Assembly: GCA_003439945.1 (NCBI GenBank)
Contig: QVRM01000414.1
Span: 10,001 to 74,000 of the forward strand
Source: Dermanyssus gallinae
Lineage: Eukaryota > Arthropoda > Arachnida > Mesostigmata > Dermanyssidae
Length of the DNA stretch: 64,000 nt
Direction: 5' to 3'
Below, piece by piece: positions 10,215 through 21,779 of the stretch (position 1 is the stretch's first letter; the number at the start of each line of letters is the position of its first letter). Below the pieces are notes generated by a model, which did not search any database, was not told the DNA's origin, and saw only the letters and a program-made list of their open reading frames with translations. Position numbers and translations under genes: made by a program.

Positions 10215-10879
10215 TATATATATATATATAATAGTTATACATTATGATAATACAGTGTGCTATTAATTGAGAATCAATTGAATAGTTGTCAACATGCTTA
10301 TTGGTCTCTACATATAGTATATATCTATGCCATCTAAGTCTTTGTAAAGATAAAACAAATACTGTATTGAGTATCTAAGACATTCCGTAGGTAAAACTGT
10401 AGGTGGTTTAGTGTCTATCAAGGAATTGCTGGATTCACTGCAGTCCCCCCTTAATTGCCTGGCACTTGGATGATATAGTAGACAAATAACTATGAAGAAC
10501 GGTTTTACTCCTGATACGCTACCCTGGCTGTCACCGCATTGATACATGAGGGTGTCGCAGGCGCAGATGTATATATATATATATATATATTTAAGGTTTA
10601 CAACTGCACCTACAGCTTAGTGTTGTTCTGGGGTCGGAAACATTTCTTAGAGAAGCATTTAATACAAATGTGCTCATATTCGTGAACTCGTGCAAGCGTT
10701 TTGCAGGATAGGTTCAGTACGCGATGTACCAGACCGTGGAAGACCACAGAGTGCATTTCCACCTCTCCCAGTACTTTTCGGAAGCCCTTGCTGTATCTAA
10801 ACCCCACTTTGTTCAATGTACGTCCTCTGTAACAACGGTCTTTCTCCTAAAGCGAGTAGTAGTGCTTTTACATTGAATT

Positions 10880-11316
10880 ATGCCTTTGTTTACCATTTGG
10901 CTTCTGGTATCGCTTCGGTCTTTACAGATGAGTGCAAATCGATCCCACCCGGTGACATCTGGTGACATTCTTCACCAAAAAATGATCAAGCTGCTGAAGA
11001 CGATAGGAAGAGATTGGGTGACTCCCGAGGAGTTCCTTACGTACTTCAACAAAACGAACGAAAAAGCAGGTCGGACGTCTTCCGGGTTGAGCCTGACCTA
11101 TTGGGAGGTGACCCTCGACTCTATTGCAATCCCGAAAACAACACTGCGGAAACGACCGTCGATTCACCTGTCGACCATTATCCGTACAGCGACGCATTCC
11201 AGCTTAGCCAGGCATTAGCAAGCGGCGACGGCGACGACGATGAGACTCGGTACCCTTGTCGAGTGAACCACGTGGATACAACCCCCTGGAAGCCACTCCT
11301 GTACGTAACGCTGTAG
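10880..11316 (+). pseudogene. LOTUS-like exon related to the array
   Basis: An acceptor (CGGTCTTTACAG) precedes an ATG at about 10,928, exactly the arrangement of the array units. The reading (MSANRSHPVTSGDILHQKMI, then LLKTIGRDWVTPEEFLTYFN) shares GRDWVTPEEF with the array. Around 11,060-11,080 the coding-like frame appears to change: the first frame continues to 11,218, while the frame beginning at about 11,014 carries the more protein-like DVFRVEPDLLGGD and stays open to a TAG at 11,314-11,316. Either a frameshift or an unrecognised short intron lies here. Confidence 0.5.
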
Positions 11317-11748
11317 TCTGACGTCGAAGCGCGTCGGCGACTACAGAATCGGCTTGCCAGTTTCCACAAGAAACCATCAGATGCCGACACGCTGTCGTCA
11401 GATCAGTTGTATAAGGGCCGAGCCTGTATAGTGGTCGATTTTAATCACGAAACAAACCGGAACATCGCTTTCTACCGAGCTGTCATATTGTGCGTCCCGC
11501 GTAACGCCGAAGGCAGCGTGCAAGTGTTAGATGTCGATTTCGGAACGATTATCTATGTCGAGCCTGCGCAGATTTTGGATCTGCCTAGCAAGTTTCGACA
11601 AAAGCCCGCCTATGCTCGGCCAGCGACGCCGATGAAACATTACGCATGGCCGACACGAACAGAGATGTCTCAGTTAAACGACCAGGTTTTAAATATGCGT
11701 GTGATTCGTTCTAACAACGAGCGGGGCGCGATTGAGGTGGATTACTGA
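11317..11748 (+). CDS. Tudor-domain C-terminal region
   Basis: The frame is open from just after an in-frame TAG (11,314-11,316) to a TGA at 11,746-11,748. It contains a Tudor/extended-Tudor pattern: LYKGRACIVVDFN, FYRAVILCVPRN, VQVLDVDFGTIIYV, AQILDLPSKFRQKPAYARPA. The VDFGT strand and the ILDLP..F...PAYA ending are typical of Tudor domains of piRNA-pathway proteins, which bind methylarginine tails of Piwi proteins. LOTUS plus Tudor is the layout of the TDRD5/TDRD7, Tejas/Tapas group. The stop and the upstream frame change suggest a decayed copy or an exon whose true boundaries I cannot see. No polyadenylation signal was confirmed, although AATAAA-like ATAAACAG follows. Confidence 0.65.
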   Translation, partial: SDVEARRRLQNRLASFHKKPSDADTLSSDQLYKGRACIVVDFNHETNRNIAFYRAVILCVPRNAEGSVQVLDVDFGTIIYVEPAQILDLPSKFRQKPAYARPATPMKHYAWPTRTEMSQLNDQVLNMRVIRSNNERGAIEVDY

Positions 11749-11759
11749 TTGCCGTTAAA

Positions 11760-13378
11760 AATAAACAGTGTTATATATTAATATTAATTAAAACGGACAA
11801 ACCTTGGCGGCTACCTAGCATGCTGGCGCTGCTGAAAGGCTGTATACAGGCTGCTAACGTAAGCTGTCTACCCACCGTTACTAATAAACCCAGTGAATTA
11901 ATTTAAGTATCGTGTGCTTTTTCAATAACTGTTTTTCTCTTTCGTTTACTAATTGTGGCTTATTTGTCATATTTTTCCCATATATATATATATATATATA
12001 TATGGTAAAACAGATCAATTCTAGTGACGTAATAGGTAACTCATATGCGCCACTGTAGGTAATGCTAATAATAATTTTGCTAGTCAATGTAATGACAATA
12101 ACACAAATAACAATTATAATCAATTATCTTGTCACATCAATAGTGATAGCAACTTAAGTAGTGTTAGCCAAATGACTACTGGTCCTACTATTAGCAGAAT
12201 TGCCACTGATGAAAGAATCTTAGGTATATCAGGTGACGAGGACAATCTGGGCTCTTATATTGATTAGTTTTAACCTCTACATCCGATCCCATCCGACGAC
12301 AATGCCATTTTTTTCTATTTTATTTGATGCTGAATAAGCCCTCGACGACTGTCTTTGAGTGCGGCCGTGCGCCGTTTTGAGCTTAATTTTGTGGCAATAA
12401 TGAACTACAGCCGTGGCAGGGTGTGGGGCCATCTTTCCAGCCAGGAAGCCGCTTCGTGTACCTGCTAGCGGGTTGCGGGCCGGCAGTGGAAACAATCAGA
12501 GTCAGACTTAGGTCATCTATTACAAGACCACTTCAGCAATTTTTGTTGGAGTGGCAGGGAAAAGTGACCGAGGCCTTGGCAGAAATAGCGCAGTTGGAGG
12601 TGTGCCTCGCCAGGGAGCTTTGGGATAGAATGGCATGCACTAACCGGCACGTGTACACAAGGCACACTGCGCATGGCTATCATCTTTTGGTATGCTCGTT
12701 ATCAAGTACAGAGGCGAATCTTCAAACTTCACATTTGTTGTGATTAAAAGCTTGACACCTCTCTACAAGTTCACGTAAGATTAGCCCACTACTGCAAGGT
12801 ACAATTGTAGTTCTAAGTGTCGTGACTTCCATGACGAAAAAGAACGATATGCTAGGAGACTTGCCATTTCCAAATTAAAATTGACACCTGTTTCTACATA
12901 ATTTTATGCTGCTAGCTTTACCAACAAAAAAAACCTAGTCACTGTACCCGCACAGACCACACACACACACATATATATATAAATATATATATTAGTTGAC
13001 CGCTAGTGTGAGCTACGCTCTCGATCTTTTTTCAGTTGCTCCGTAAGGCTAATGTTCGTGTACGGTTTTTATGTCATGGATGATTCTTATTTCCATTTAC
13101 CTTGTCTGATGTCTTGGCGTAATGTATTTAATAAATTGTAAATTTTACCAGTTTGCTAGGACTTAAAGCAGTCTGGATGCTGTTGTTGAGGTTCCCATCA
13201 AGTTTATAGACCAATCTCTAAACTTCATATTTGTTGCGATTAAAATATTGACACCTCCTCTACAAGCTCAAGTAAATCTAATAAGGTACTTTAAGATGCC
13301 ATTCTCGCTCTAAGTGTCGGGACCTCCATGACCAAGACTGAACCATCGTCGTTGGTGAGCTTCTACTGAGTTGCACCA
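11760..13378. other. Gene-poor stretch with one direct repeat pair
   Basis: No convincing gene. About 120 bases at 12,717-12,840 (CTTCACATTTGTTGTGATTA... through CTAAGTGTCGTGACTTCCATGAC) recur at 13,213-13,335 with moderate divergence. A frame at 12,423-12,743 is not recognised. Two (TA)n tracts occur, at about 11,982-12,003 and 12,971-12,992. Confidence 0.5.
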
Positions 13379-13530
13379 CATAAGGGGGAGTCAGCTTTGC
13401 CAATGCGGTGTATGGCATCGCTGGAAGCAGGCACTATGACCCGTGTTAGCTGTTATGCAAAAGGGTAGATAAAAAAAAGTCGTGTTTAAAGCTGCTTGGC
13501 TGAAGTGCTTCCAATTTCTGGTACCACTTT
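13379..13530 (+). repeat. Degraded fragment of the array unit end
   Basis: The sequence from CATAAGGGGGAGTCAGCTTTGCCAATG to GGTACCACTTTTTTG matches the segment GCATACGGGGGAGTCAATTTTACTAATG to TGTACCATTTTTTGAG of the array units, with many substitutions. It lies 6 kb beyond the array, on the far side of the Tudor locus. Confidence 0.7.
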
Positions 13531-14050
13531 TTTGTGTTGTTGTTCTGCTAATTAGTAACTTGCCTGCGTCCGTCGTGGGGTTGATTGAGGCACACTTAAA
13601 GTTAGTTCAGCAGGTCGCAGGCTAGTCGCAGGCTATATCTAGAAAAGACTTGTTTGGCTGTTGTTGGACATTTTATCCATCATCCAATATCTTGGGATGG
13701 TTCCTACGTAAGAGTATGTGTATTACTTGTAGCGTGACCGCCTCGGTTTTTCCGAGTCATGTTTGCTCCCCGTTTTAACTACTGTTACTAGGAGCATGAT
13801 TTCGACCGCTACTACAGCGGTTGGTAATCACTCGGCCTGAACACGTATGCGTCATCATCGTCTGCCGCAGATAAAGCGTTCTTAATTATAGCACTTCTGC
13901 CCGTTGTTGAGAACAGTTCTCAGTGGCTTCATTTATCCGTAGTTTTATCTCCCCTTCTCTCTCGTTCTCTCTCTCTCTCCTATTTCCTTACGCTCTACTA
14001 GTCCAGCTAGTCCCAGTCCCCACAATGTGAATGCGGGTACGCAGACCCGC

Positions 14051-14081
<31 letters not shown>

Positions 14082-14479
14082 CACTCGCTGTACGACATCA
14101 TGTATGCGGGTGCGACCTTGTTTTAGGCCGATATGGGATGATGCTGGCGGTTGCAGCAGCTGCAGCAACGGTGGTAGTGGTGTTCAAGCAAACATCCCCC
14201 GCCTCACAAGGGCCTACCTAGAATCGCATCGAAAACAGTGCACATCACCTTGATTTCAGGAGGCAATGAACGCTCTGGGAAAGCGGCCGGGGGGACGCCA
14301 TTAGCCGTTACTCGGTTCAATTAGTTTGTTGTTACTTTCGGGAAGTTTGTTCGGTTGTCTATGTGAATTCGCTGGAGTTGCCTAGTTCGGGTCTGCTCGT
14401 CGGGGTGGCCCGCGGGTTTAGGTCGGCTCTAAGGCCTGTTCTTGCGGTTACCACCGGTAGTGGTGTCCCTATGACCACT

Positions 14480-15110
14480 AAAGCTACCTGGCAGTGGCCT
14501 TCGTAAGAAAGCAAGACCGGAATTAGCAACCGCGAGCACGATATGTCGAGCAGTGACATCTGGTTGAACAAATGTCATCTGACTTGGCAAGTCGGTGACA
14601 ACTTGGCTGTGTTGCCTGATGAGCGTGTGGATGGACACATATGCTTCAAATACATGAACACGCCCATCGTGGGAAGGACGGTTGCAGGGGGTGTCGTGGG
14701 ATCTGCTCACTGTGGCCTTCGTTGCCGGTAATAATTCACACGTGGCAGCACGCGATGACACGGGCTCTGCGAACCAACGTCAAGAAGTGGCGGACCTACT
14801 GTGCGCATGGGCCACTCAATCGATGCAGCAAATTGTGACGAGTTTGGGAATCACTCGTTCATTAACCAATAGCCGTGCTCTAACTTCACTCATTAGCGCG
14901 AAAACGCACAAAAACTCTCACTCGTCGAGTACTTACGTGTCCCTGCGTTGGCCGGGACAGTTGACCACGAATAGCGAGTGGCCTTCGGTCACGATTGACG
15001 TCTCTATAACGCCCTCATCAGTGAAGACTACTTGTCCTCGCGCTTCAACGTCGCCTATTATTTTTTGTCTCTCTCCACTTCCGCATCTCTTAAACAATCA
15101 CCGAGTCTAA
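14480..15110 (+). pseudogene. Unrecognised frameshifted coding remnant
   Basis: Two overlapping frames read as plausible protein. The first, up to 14,731, holds MSSSDIWLNKCHLTWQVGDN and FKYMNTPIVGRTVAG. The second, 14,682-15,110, holds ATQSMQQIVTSLGITRS. They exchange around a G-run at about 14,685, as expected from a one-base frameshift. On the other strand a GTAAGT donor faces an open stretch at about 14,937-15,090 (VVFTDEGVIETSIVTEGH), so the strand is not certain. No family is recognised. Confidence 0.3.
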
Positions 15111-15816
15111 TCTTCTTCACTTTTTGAACCAAACCTAAACAAAATGTAGCTCCTATGTAATCGATGAATGGCAAGCAAAACGAACCGGAAGCTTCTAAGT
15201 AAAACAAACCGGAAAACCTTAGTGTTTCGGGCTGACGGCGAAATTCTTTTTAAATACTAAGCGAGAGCTACTGTCCTGGAACCTAAGGCTGAGAAATTCC
15301 CTGACATGCCAAACCCTTGTAGAGGGGCTGCCCAAGGATTTTGAGTTCTCGATTCGTGCAGTGGTAAGATGATTCGCAAAATTTGTGCCCGAAGCAAAAA
15401 TACCCGCTTCACTAAGTAGTCTTAATGGCAAGATAACGTGGTCGGGTGAAGTAGTCTACAATAGACAGTACTGCGGCCACCCCCAACAAGGGGCAAAGGA
15501 TTTTAGTGGGTTTGTGAGTCCCACACAACCGTGGCTTTAACAGCGACGCATCATGCAGTTTACCAGTTGATCTCCACAAAAAATATCTCGTATACAATTA
15601 ACTATTAAGTTGCTCACCGTATAAAGAAAGAAAACATGCATGTCCCACAAACAGTTTGGGTGCTAACGATTTAGCGTACAAACGTCTAGCAGATTTGACA
15701 GAGCTAACTAATTATTCGATTAGCTAAGTTTGACAGCAGTTTGTAGAAGACATGTTAAAGACAATGCCTTTTTAGGCAACAAAGTATTTAAACAAAAATA
15801 ATACGAATATATATGT

Positions 15817-15817
15817 A

Positions 15818-15898
<81 letters not shown>
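15817..15898. repeat. (TA)n microsatellite
   Basis: About 80 bp of nearly pure TA with two ATG/CAT interruptions at the left. Similar long tracts lie at about 706-768, 2881-2944, 7141-7210, 25,849-25,900, 30,713-30,777, 46,937-46,972 and 60,370-60,445. Confidence 0.95.
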
Positions 15899-15900
<2 letters not shown>

Positions 15901-16084
15901 TACGTGTCAGGGAACATGCCAAAGACAATGCCTTTAAAACGATTTTTTTTTAAAATATTTAAACTAGAGAAATACATTTATATATACCCAATGCGGTGTG
16001 CTTTATAAGGAATTTCTTTACGAATAGATTGCCATTACGACGAGGCAACGGCCACGGAAGTACTGATGGTAATGGTGCTCATAA

Positions 16085-16190
16085 TAACAGCAACAACAAC
16101 ATCTTCATTAATAACAGCAACAACAACATCTTCATTAACAACACCAACAAAACAACGAAGGCGACGAAAACGAAAACAACAACAACAACG
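16085..16190. repeat. AAC-rich microsatellite with internal duplication
   Basis: A unit of about 27 bases (AATAACAGCAACAACAACATCTTCATT) is repeated twice and runs into CAA repeats. Translated frames are asparagine- or threonine-rich and are not taken as coding. Confidence 0.8.
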
Positions 16191-16514
16191 AGTTTCCCGT
16201 CATATATTAAAAATTACGAGCTTCTCGTCGTATATTGATTCGTACCATCTCATTCTCGTCCGTCCGTATGACAACATATCATAATGATTTCACAAGAGCA
16301 AAACAAAAAGAGAGAGAGAGAGAAAGAGAACGAGAGAGGAAGAGCGCGCAAGGGAGAAAGTGACGAGGTGACCAACGACCAACCGAAACGAGAAACCAAA
16401 CGATATTGAAATAGATATCACCGAAAAGGTGGGCCCCACTAACTAACTGATCAGGAGGAAGAATCAGCTGAGCTGCTGAATAGGCTGGATAGGCTCCCAG
16501 GTTGAGCGGTCGGT

Positions 16515-16735
16515 CGAGCCCGGTGGTGGCTTGGTGGGCCAGGCATTCATTCGTCTGCGCCTCGCCCGACCGAAGGAGACACATATGTAGGTGCGCGGGT
16601 TCGAACCCCACCACTGGTTGCTCACCATCTGTATTTAGTCGGGGGTCTGTCTATGAAGCAATGCGAAAGAAGAAAAGCAGTGCCGTAGACGTCAAATTTT
16701 GGCTGAGGATCAGCCCGAAACAGCAGAGAGAAGGG
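16515..16735 (+). mobile_element. tRNA-headed SINE, copy 1
   Basis: It starts GAGCCCGGTGGTGGCTTGGTGGG (box A-like) and has a box B, GGGTTCGAACCCC, about 75 bases later. A tail with CTATGAAGCAATGCGAAA and CGTAGACGTCAAATTTTGGCTGAGGATCAGCCCGAAA is shared with copy 2. The box spacing and the GGTGG/CCACC ends resemble a tRNA head. Such elements are transcribed by RNA polymerase III and moved by LINE machinery. No clear target duplication was found. Confidence 0.8.
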
Positions 16736-16977
16736 TTAGACGCCTAACGACGAGACGACACGCAAAGCAAGCACCGAAAAATGTTCTATTTTGCGCTGGC
16801 GGACGTATTCAGGGCTCTTGGACAGGACAGCCGGACAGGTTTTTGGGCCCTTCTTCCTGTTCAGGTGCTTGTGTGTCAGTTGAGTCGTCTCGATGTGGTA
16901 TGAGAGATGAATGTATGTGCTTATATATATATATAGCCATATATTTGCTTTGCTTAGTTCTAGCTTAGACTAGCTCG

Positions 16978-17168
16978 TCGAGCCCGGTGGCGTGGTGGGT
17001 GGCTTAAGTCTGCGCCTCGCAACCGGAGGAGACACTAGATAGGTGCGCGGGGGCGAGCCCCACCGTTGCCCCACATTTGTATTTATGGGGGTCGTCCGTC
17101 TATGAAGCAAAATGTGAAAAACAGTTCCGCGGACGTTAAACCTTGGCTGAGGGTTAGCCCGAAAACTT
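16978..17168 (+). mobile_element. tRNA-headed SINE, copy 2, with target-site duplication
   Basis: Same family as copy 1, with box B changed to GGGGGCGAGCCCC (TT lost). It is flanked by a 17-bp direct repeat, TAGCTTAGACTAGCTCG, at 16,961-16,977 and 17,169-17,185, so both ends of the element are defined. The length is about 190 bp. Confidence 0.9.
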
Positions 17169-17319
17169 TAGCTTAGACTAGCTCGACGACATCACACGTA
17201 GGAGATAGCTAAGCTAGAACTACAACTAGAAAGTAAAGCGTGGATGAGTGCGTGCATCGGCCTAGCCTGGTGATGTCGTTGTCGTTGCCAATAATGATGA
17301 TGATGATGATGCTGATGAT

Positions 17320-17640
17320 CATTTGCAGGAACTGGGCGACTTTTCGGACACGACGAGAAGCTTTTCCGCGCCATCTGTCGCGTCAACCGCAACAACCTTA
17401 CCAACAGCGCAGACAACAAGCGCCAAGTCGGAGCCCTGCATCCCGCAAAATGGACAAGTCGTGCTGCTGGTGGAGATGGTGGCCGCCGCTGCCGCCGTCG
17501 TAACAGCGGCGCAGGCGGCTTTCTCTACCGTATCTGTCGCGCTCGATACGCGCCGATATGCTGCTACTGCAAAAAAAATCCTTTCGGAGCTGACTCTTCT
17601 CAGCCAAGATTTAAGGTCCATGGGACTGCTTTTTGCATTG
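17320..17640 (+). other. Possible exon, GC-rich open frame
   Basis: After TTTGCAG at about 17,319-17,325 the frame is open for over 100 codons (ELGDFSDTTRSFSAPSV, then VRTAAQ-type alanine/valine-rich sequence, then TAKKILSELTLLSQDLRSMG) until it enters SINE copy 3. Ser/Thr- and Ala-rich composition and lack of a visible donor keep confidence low. Confidence 0.2.
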
Positions 17641-17766
17641 CTTCATAGACGAACTACCCCCATAAATACAAATGTGGGGCAACGGTGGGGCTCGAACCCG
17701 CGCACCTATCTCGTCTCTCCTCCGGTCGCGAAACGCAGACGCATGCCACTACGCCACCGGGCTTGA
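17626..17766 (-). mobile_element. tRNA-headed SINE, copy 3
   Basis: Reverse-oriented member of the same family with the best-preserved head. On the minus strand it reads GCCCGGTGGCGTAGTGGCAT (box A) to GGGTTCGAGCCCCACC (box B), followed by the shared GTTGCCCCACATTTGTATTTATGGGGG region, and stops at CTATGAAGCAATGC, shorter than copies 1 and 2. Confidence 0.85.
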
Positions 17767-17769
17767 CAT

Positions 17770-18994
17770 GCTGCTACTGCTGCTGCTGCCACTTTTGGTG
17801 ATGGCGATTGCGGTTGTAGCAAAAAATCATTGCACAACTATCGAAGACGGCGACGAGAGAGATAAAAGAGACGGTAGAATGAGTAGAAGTAGAATAGACG
17901 CGCATCGACGAGCGTCAAACGAGACGATGAGAATCAGCCAAATGTCAGCCCGAAGCCGAATGCCTCGACCGACCGACCAGCCATGCCTAGCCCCAATACT
18001 GATTATGCGAGCTCAGCCAATGCCAGCCAAGGCCCGAACGATGCCTCCCTCGATTAGCCCCCCCCCCCCCCCAATACTGATGATGATGATGATAGTAATG
18101 ATGATGGTGATGATCATGCCAGCTCGTTGACCGTAAGCGGGATCAGTAGCGGTCGTGGCAGTACGACTTCGTAGGCAGTGCGACTTCGTAGGCAGTGCGT
18201 TGAAGCTTGGTTGCAGCTCTTCACGCACGAAGCCGCGGTGTCTTCGTCTACGCCCGTGTAGTCGTTAAACCCCCCTCGCGCAGCACCACCGACCGGGGGG
18301 GGGGATTCGACTTGCATGTGGGCGGATCGAATTGCGTCGACCACGACGCCGACGAAGCTTGTTGAAGTTCGCTCCTTGAAGTTCGCTCGTCGTTGAGCGG
18401 CGCAGTGCGGCACGGCGAAGGCCAGACGAGAACCTCGCCACTGACACAATTCGCCCTCGACAACGACGACGATGACGAAGACGATGACGAAGACGATGAC
18501 GCTTCGCACTTCGAATGTGGAAGAGTGGCCATTTTAACGGCAACAAACATATGACCATCATCATCATTATGCCAACTCAGCCAATTGATCGCCATCCATC
18601 TGCAAGCAGTGCGCAAAACGCAATACGCTAATGAACAACCTAACGCGCCTAACGCATGTCTTGTTGTTTTTACTGTTGTTGTTGTAGTTGTTGTTGTTGT
18701 TATTGTTGTCAGGAAGCAAAGCAGCCGACTGCTTTTTTTCTATGGCAAAACACGATCGATTGCAACCTGTGGATGTCCAACTGTCCGACGTGTCTGGATG
18801 ATTACAGACATTCGCTTTTCGCGGTCTGAGAGGCGACGAAAGTTTTGGAGAACACCATGCGCTCGACACAGACTAGTGACGGTGTGACGAGGACGCGCGA
18901 CATGATACCGACTAGTGGAGACGTCGTTGGCGATGTTTTGCAAAAAACGCCGTCTACGTAAACCTATCTATCCCGAGGACGGGCTTATGTGACG

Positions 18995-19035
<41 letters not shown>

Positions 19036-20020
19036 TATATATTTATATATATATATATATATTGCTTAGCTCGTTACGATCTTTAGTCAATAATGCAAAA
19101 GATGTGTACTCCTGAACTTCAGAGCCGAGTACAGGATCCAACAATATGTTACAGAAGCAACACTCGTTGGCCAATCAACACGATTCGCTACGAGACATTG
19201 TCCTTTGTAACGATTAGCCGGTGGGCAAAGTTGTTGTGCGGCCAAACTACCTTATCGGGTGGTGGAGTTCTTTATAACAGACTGGAAGCGCCTCAAGCAA
19301 ACGCCACGAACTTGACGTTAGATTACAAAGAAACTGATAAAAAAAATAGGGGAATTACGACGATACGAAGCTGAAACTCGACCTCACATACTGGGCCAGA
19401 CTTTTCTCGTTGCTTCTCTGTGGACTCGAGGTACACTAAACGTATTAACTTTGTGTACTTTCTTATACAGCTACACTTCCCACAGCGGATCTGTTGCACG
19501 TCGTCTATTAACATGTGCATGCACTCCTAAAGTGCAGCTCTTGAGCGTGAAGTCAATGCACAAAACATTTGCCAGCCTTAAAAAGAACTCAATAAAGCAT
19601 GCGTCCGACATAGGAGTCTAGATGAGCACGCTTCTGATTCGCTAATTCGAAACTGCGATTAGACTTATTTCACAAATATGTTTGAAAGAAAAAGGAATCT
19701 TAGTTTGAGACTACCTGACAGCAATTATGCGTATCGAAGGTTCATTTGCTTCCGAAGATTACGAGAAAGAAAATTTATCAAAAACACATTTGCACGACCC
19801 TATCCATTAGATGATGAACTAGCCTGTTGAATCATTTAACGGGCTTGAAATTTAAGGCAAGTAAGTCCCCAGGTGGGGGTGCCAGCAATCGTGTTCAAGC
19901 AGCTCTGGATCTGGATTCGTCACCCATTAAACTTGACATTTTGACGATTGCTTGAAGTTTTAATGATATCGGAGATATATAGACTGTTAGAAAATGCAAT
20001 TTCCACGTGATGTCGTTCAG
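17770..20020. other. Repeat-rich stretch without a supported gene
   Basis: Contains C and G homopolymers (about 18,058-18,072 and 18,295-18,303), GAT/CGA trinucleotide runs, a short tandem duplication near 18,165-18,195 (CAGTACGACTTCGTAGG twice), a TTG run at 18,660-18,712 and a (TA)n tract at about 18,999-19,062. Open frames here are low-complexity. Confidence 0.5.
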
Positions 20021-20224
20021 CTTCCCAACATAATTGACAGATTGAGGAAAATTGATTGCTATCGGGTCCACATCCACCCCCACGAGGTTGCTCGTGTGGA
20101 CGTTGTGAACGGCTCATTTGGCTGGAGGTTTGTACGCCGTTCACAGATCCGAAACGACTTTGCTTCTGTTGAAATACCCCTTTTTAATACAGGTGATATG
20201 ATATGATGATATGATATATTGGGA

Positions 20225-21180
20225 AAAAGTCACATTGAGCTTATGTTAAAGATGTTCAATGGTATCCATACAACTTTAGATCAAAACGTTGAAAAGCACT
20301 GATCACCAATGAACACCAACGTTTTGGCGTTATATATTTCGATTCCAAGCCCGAATTTAAAAGAGTAACATGCAGTAAGCTAATCAAGGTGCAGCCTAAA
20401 TTCAATGTAAGCACCAACAGTTACATGAATAGATGACTTCCTACGTGAGCGGACCTTCCGTGTTCATGATGCCATATCAGGAAATGCAACCTCCTGTTGT
20501 TCTCAAAAAAACATTTTTGGGCGACTTGTGTTTATCTTTTACATTAATTTGCTAAAGTATACTATTCCTAAAAACGTGCTAGACAAAGTACAATCATGCG
20601 GAAAGAAATGAAGTTAAAATATGCGGAAAAGCGGACTCATCCGATGACAGCTGAAAACTACAAAATACGCTAAAAGAGTTTTACAAATGATCTGTCTGGC
20701 TTCATCGGGAACTGTAGGTGGCAAAGTGCGTTGTACTTCACGAAATTCGGTCGCAAAAATGCACCATACGAGAAATATATCGGTGGCCATCCTCTTGCTT
20801 CAAAAAAACTGTGTGGAGACTTTGGCGTAAGGACGTCTGTTAATATGAAGTACACAGAACATGTTAATGATGTCGTTTTAAGGGCAACACAGAGAGAATT
20901 ACGATTATACACTCATTCATACTTTGGGATCCAGATATGCACTCAAAACGAATTAAGATTTACATACAATCTTTAATAGCATATGCAACCCCAGTCAGAA
21001 GAAAGATCAGATGGGCAGTAAATGTCTACAACGAATTGCATACGAGTATGGACTGTCAAATTATGTCATCTATCATATTTGAGAGATTGAGGGAAATGGA
21101 TCGCAATTTTCTTAATAGTATTAAGAAGGTGCATACTGAAGATGTTCAACGTTATCCATACGACTACGCGTCGTAAGAAG
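20225..21180 (+). pseudogene. LINE reverse-transcriptase fragment (thumb region)
   Basis: The frame at 20,731-20,976 reads YFTKFGRKNAPYEKYIGGHP, then KLCGDFGVRTSVNMKYTEHV and LRATQRELRLY. This is the usual post-catalytic pattern of CR1/Jockey-type reverse transcriptases (FGxxN..Y.I.G..L.....DLGV......H.). The next frame, to 21,176, continues with IYIQSLIAYATPV and EDVQRYPYDYAS. The phrase AGATGTTCAA.G.TATCCATAC occurs at about 20,250 and 21,140, so two 3' ends of the same family may be joined. Frame breaks make it inactive. Confidence 0.55.
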
Positions 21181-21594
21181 AATAGGCTTATACATTTTGT
21201 AAAATTTTGTAGCGACAAAGCGAACCCTGAATCAAATGTTTCCTCAAGAGTAGCCCGCCAACTAAATAAAGCTTGATGTTAATAGGCTAAACATTTCTAT
21301 GAGTATGTATATATAGAAAGTTATCTAGCATGCCTTGGCCCTAAGTCCAAATACATACACAAATTAAATTAAGCTCTTTTACTGCAAGGAACACATTCTA
21401 CGTCTACCGGAAACACGATGATCAAAATCATCTCGGCAACTTTCCACAGATTCCATGGTTGTCCGGCGTGCGACGGAAGATCATCTGTCGATGATAATTC
21501 GAAATGATTCGGAGACGAACTCAGCACCTCGGCCTGGCTATTGCTGCTTCTTCTTATTCTTCTTCTTCTTTTTCTTCTGCTTTGACGACTTCAG

Positions 21595-21643
21595 TGCTCG
21601 GTTGTGCGAGCAGGGGCCAACAACAAACCCCACTCTTACCACG
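21595..21643 (+). other. Candidate 49-bp internal exon
   Basis: A long pyrimidine tract (about 21,542-21,590) leads to TTCAG at 21,590-21,594. 49 bases later ACCACG|GTAAGTAATC is a near-consensus donor at 21,644. The exon is open in two frames, for example CSVVRAGANNKPHSYH. No neighbouring exon could be linked to it, so the gene is unknown. Chance pairing of a good acceptor and donor is possible. Confidence 0.4.
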
Positions 21644-21779
21644 GTAAGTAATCACAGCAGAAATAGCGACTGCTGTTAACACGGCATAACGCTCTACGTA
21701 CGTGTTACTAATAGGACGAGCGCCTCAGAGCGCCGCCTGTCGTCTACAGGATCGAAGAGCTGCTAATGCCAGCGCGAAC

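Noticed and set aside
16515..17766. Functional tRNA genes
   Set aside because: The heads have box A and box B, but they are part of longer repeated elements with shared tails, and one has a target duplication. They are SINEs rather than tRNA genes.
18248..18616. Several overlapping Arg/Ser-rich frames on the minus strand
   Set aside because: Three frames are open at once over GAC/GAA repeats, with no domain and no consistent splice sites.
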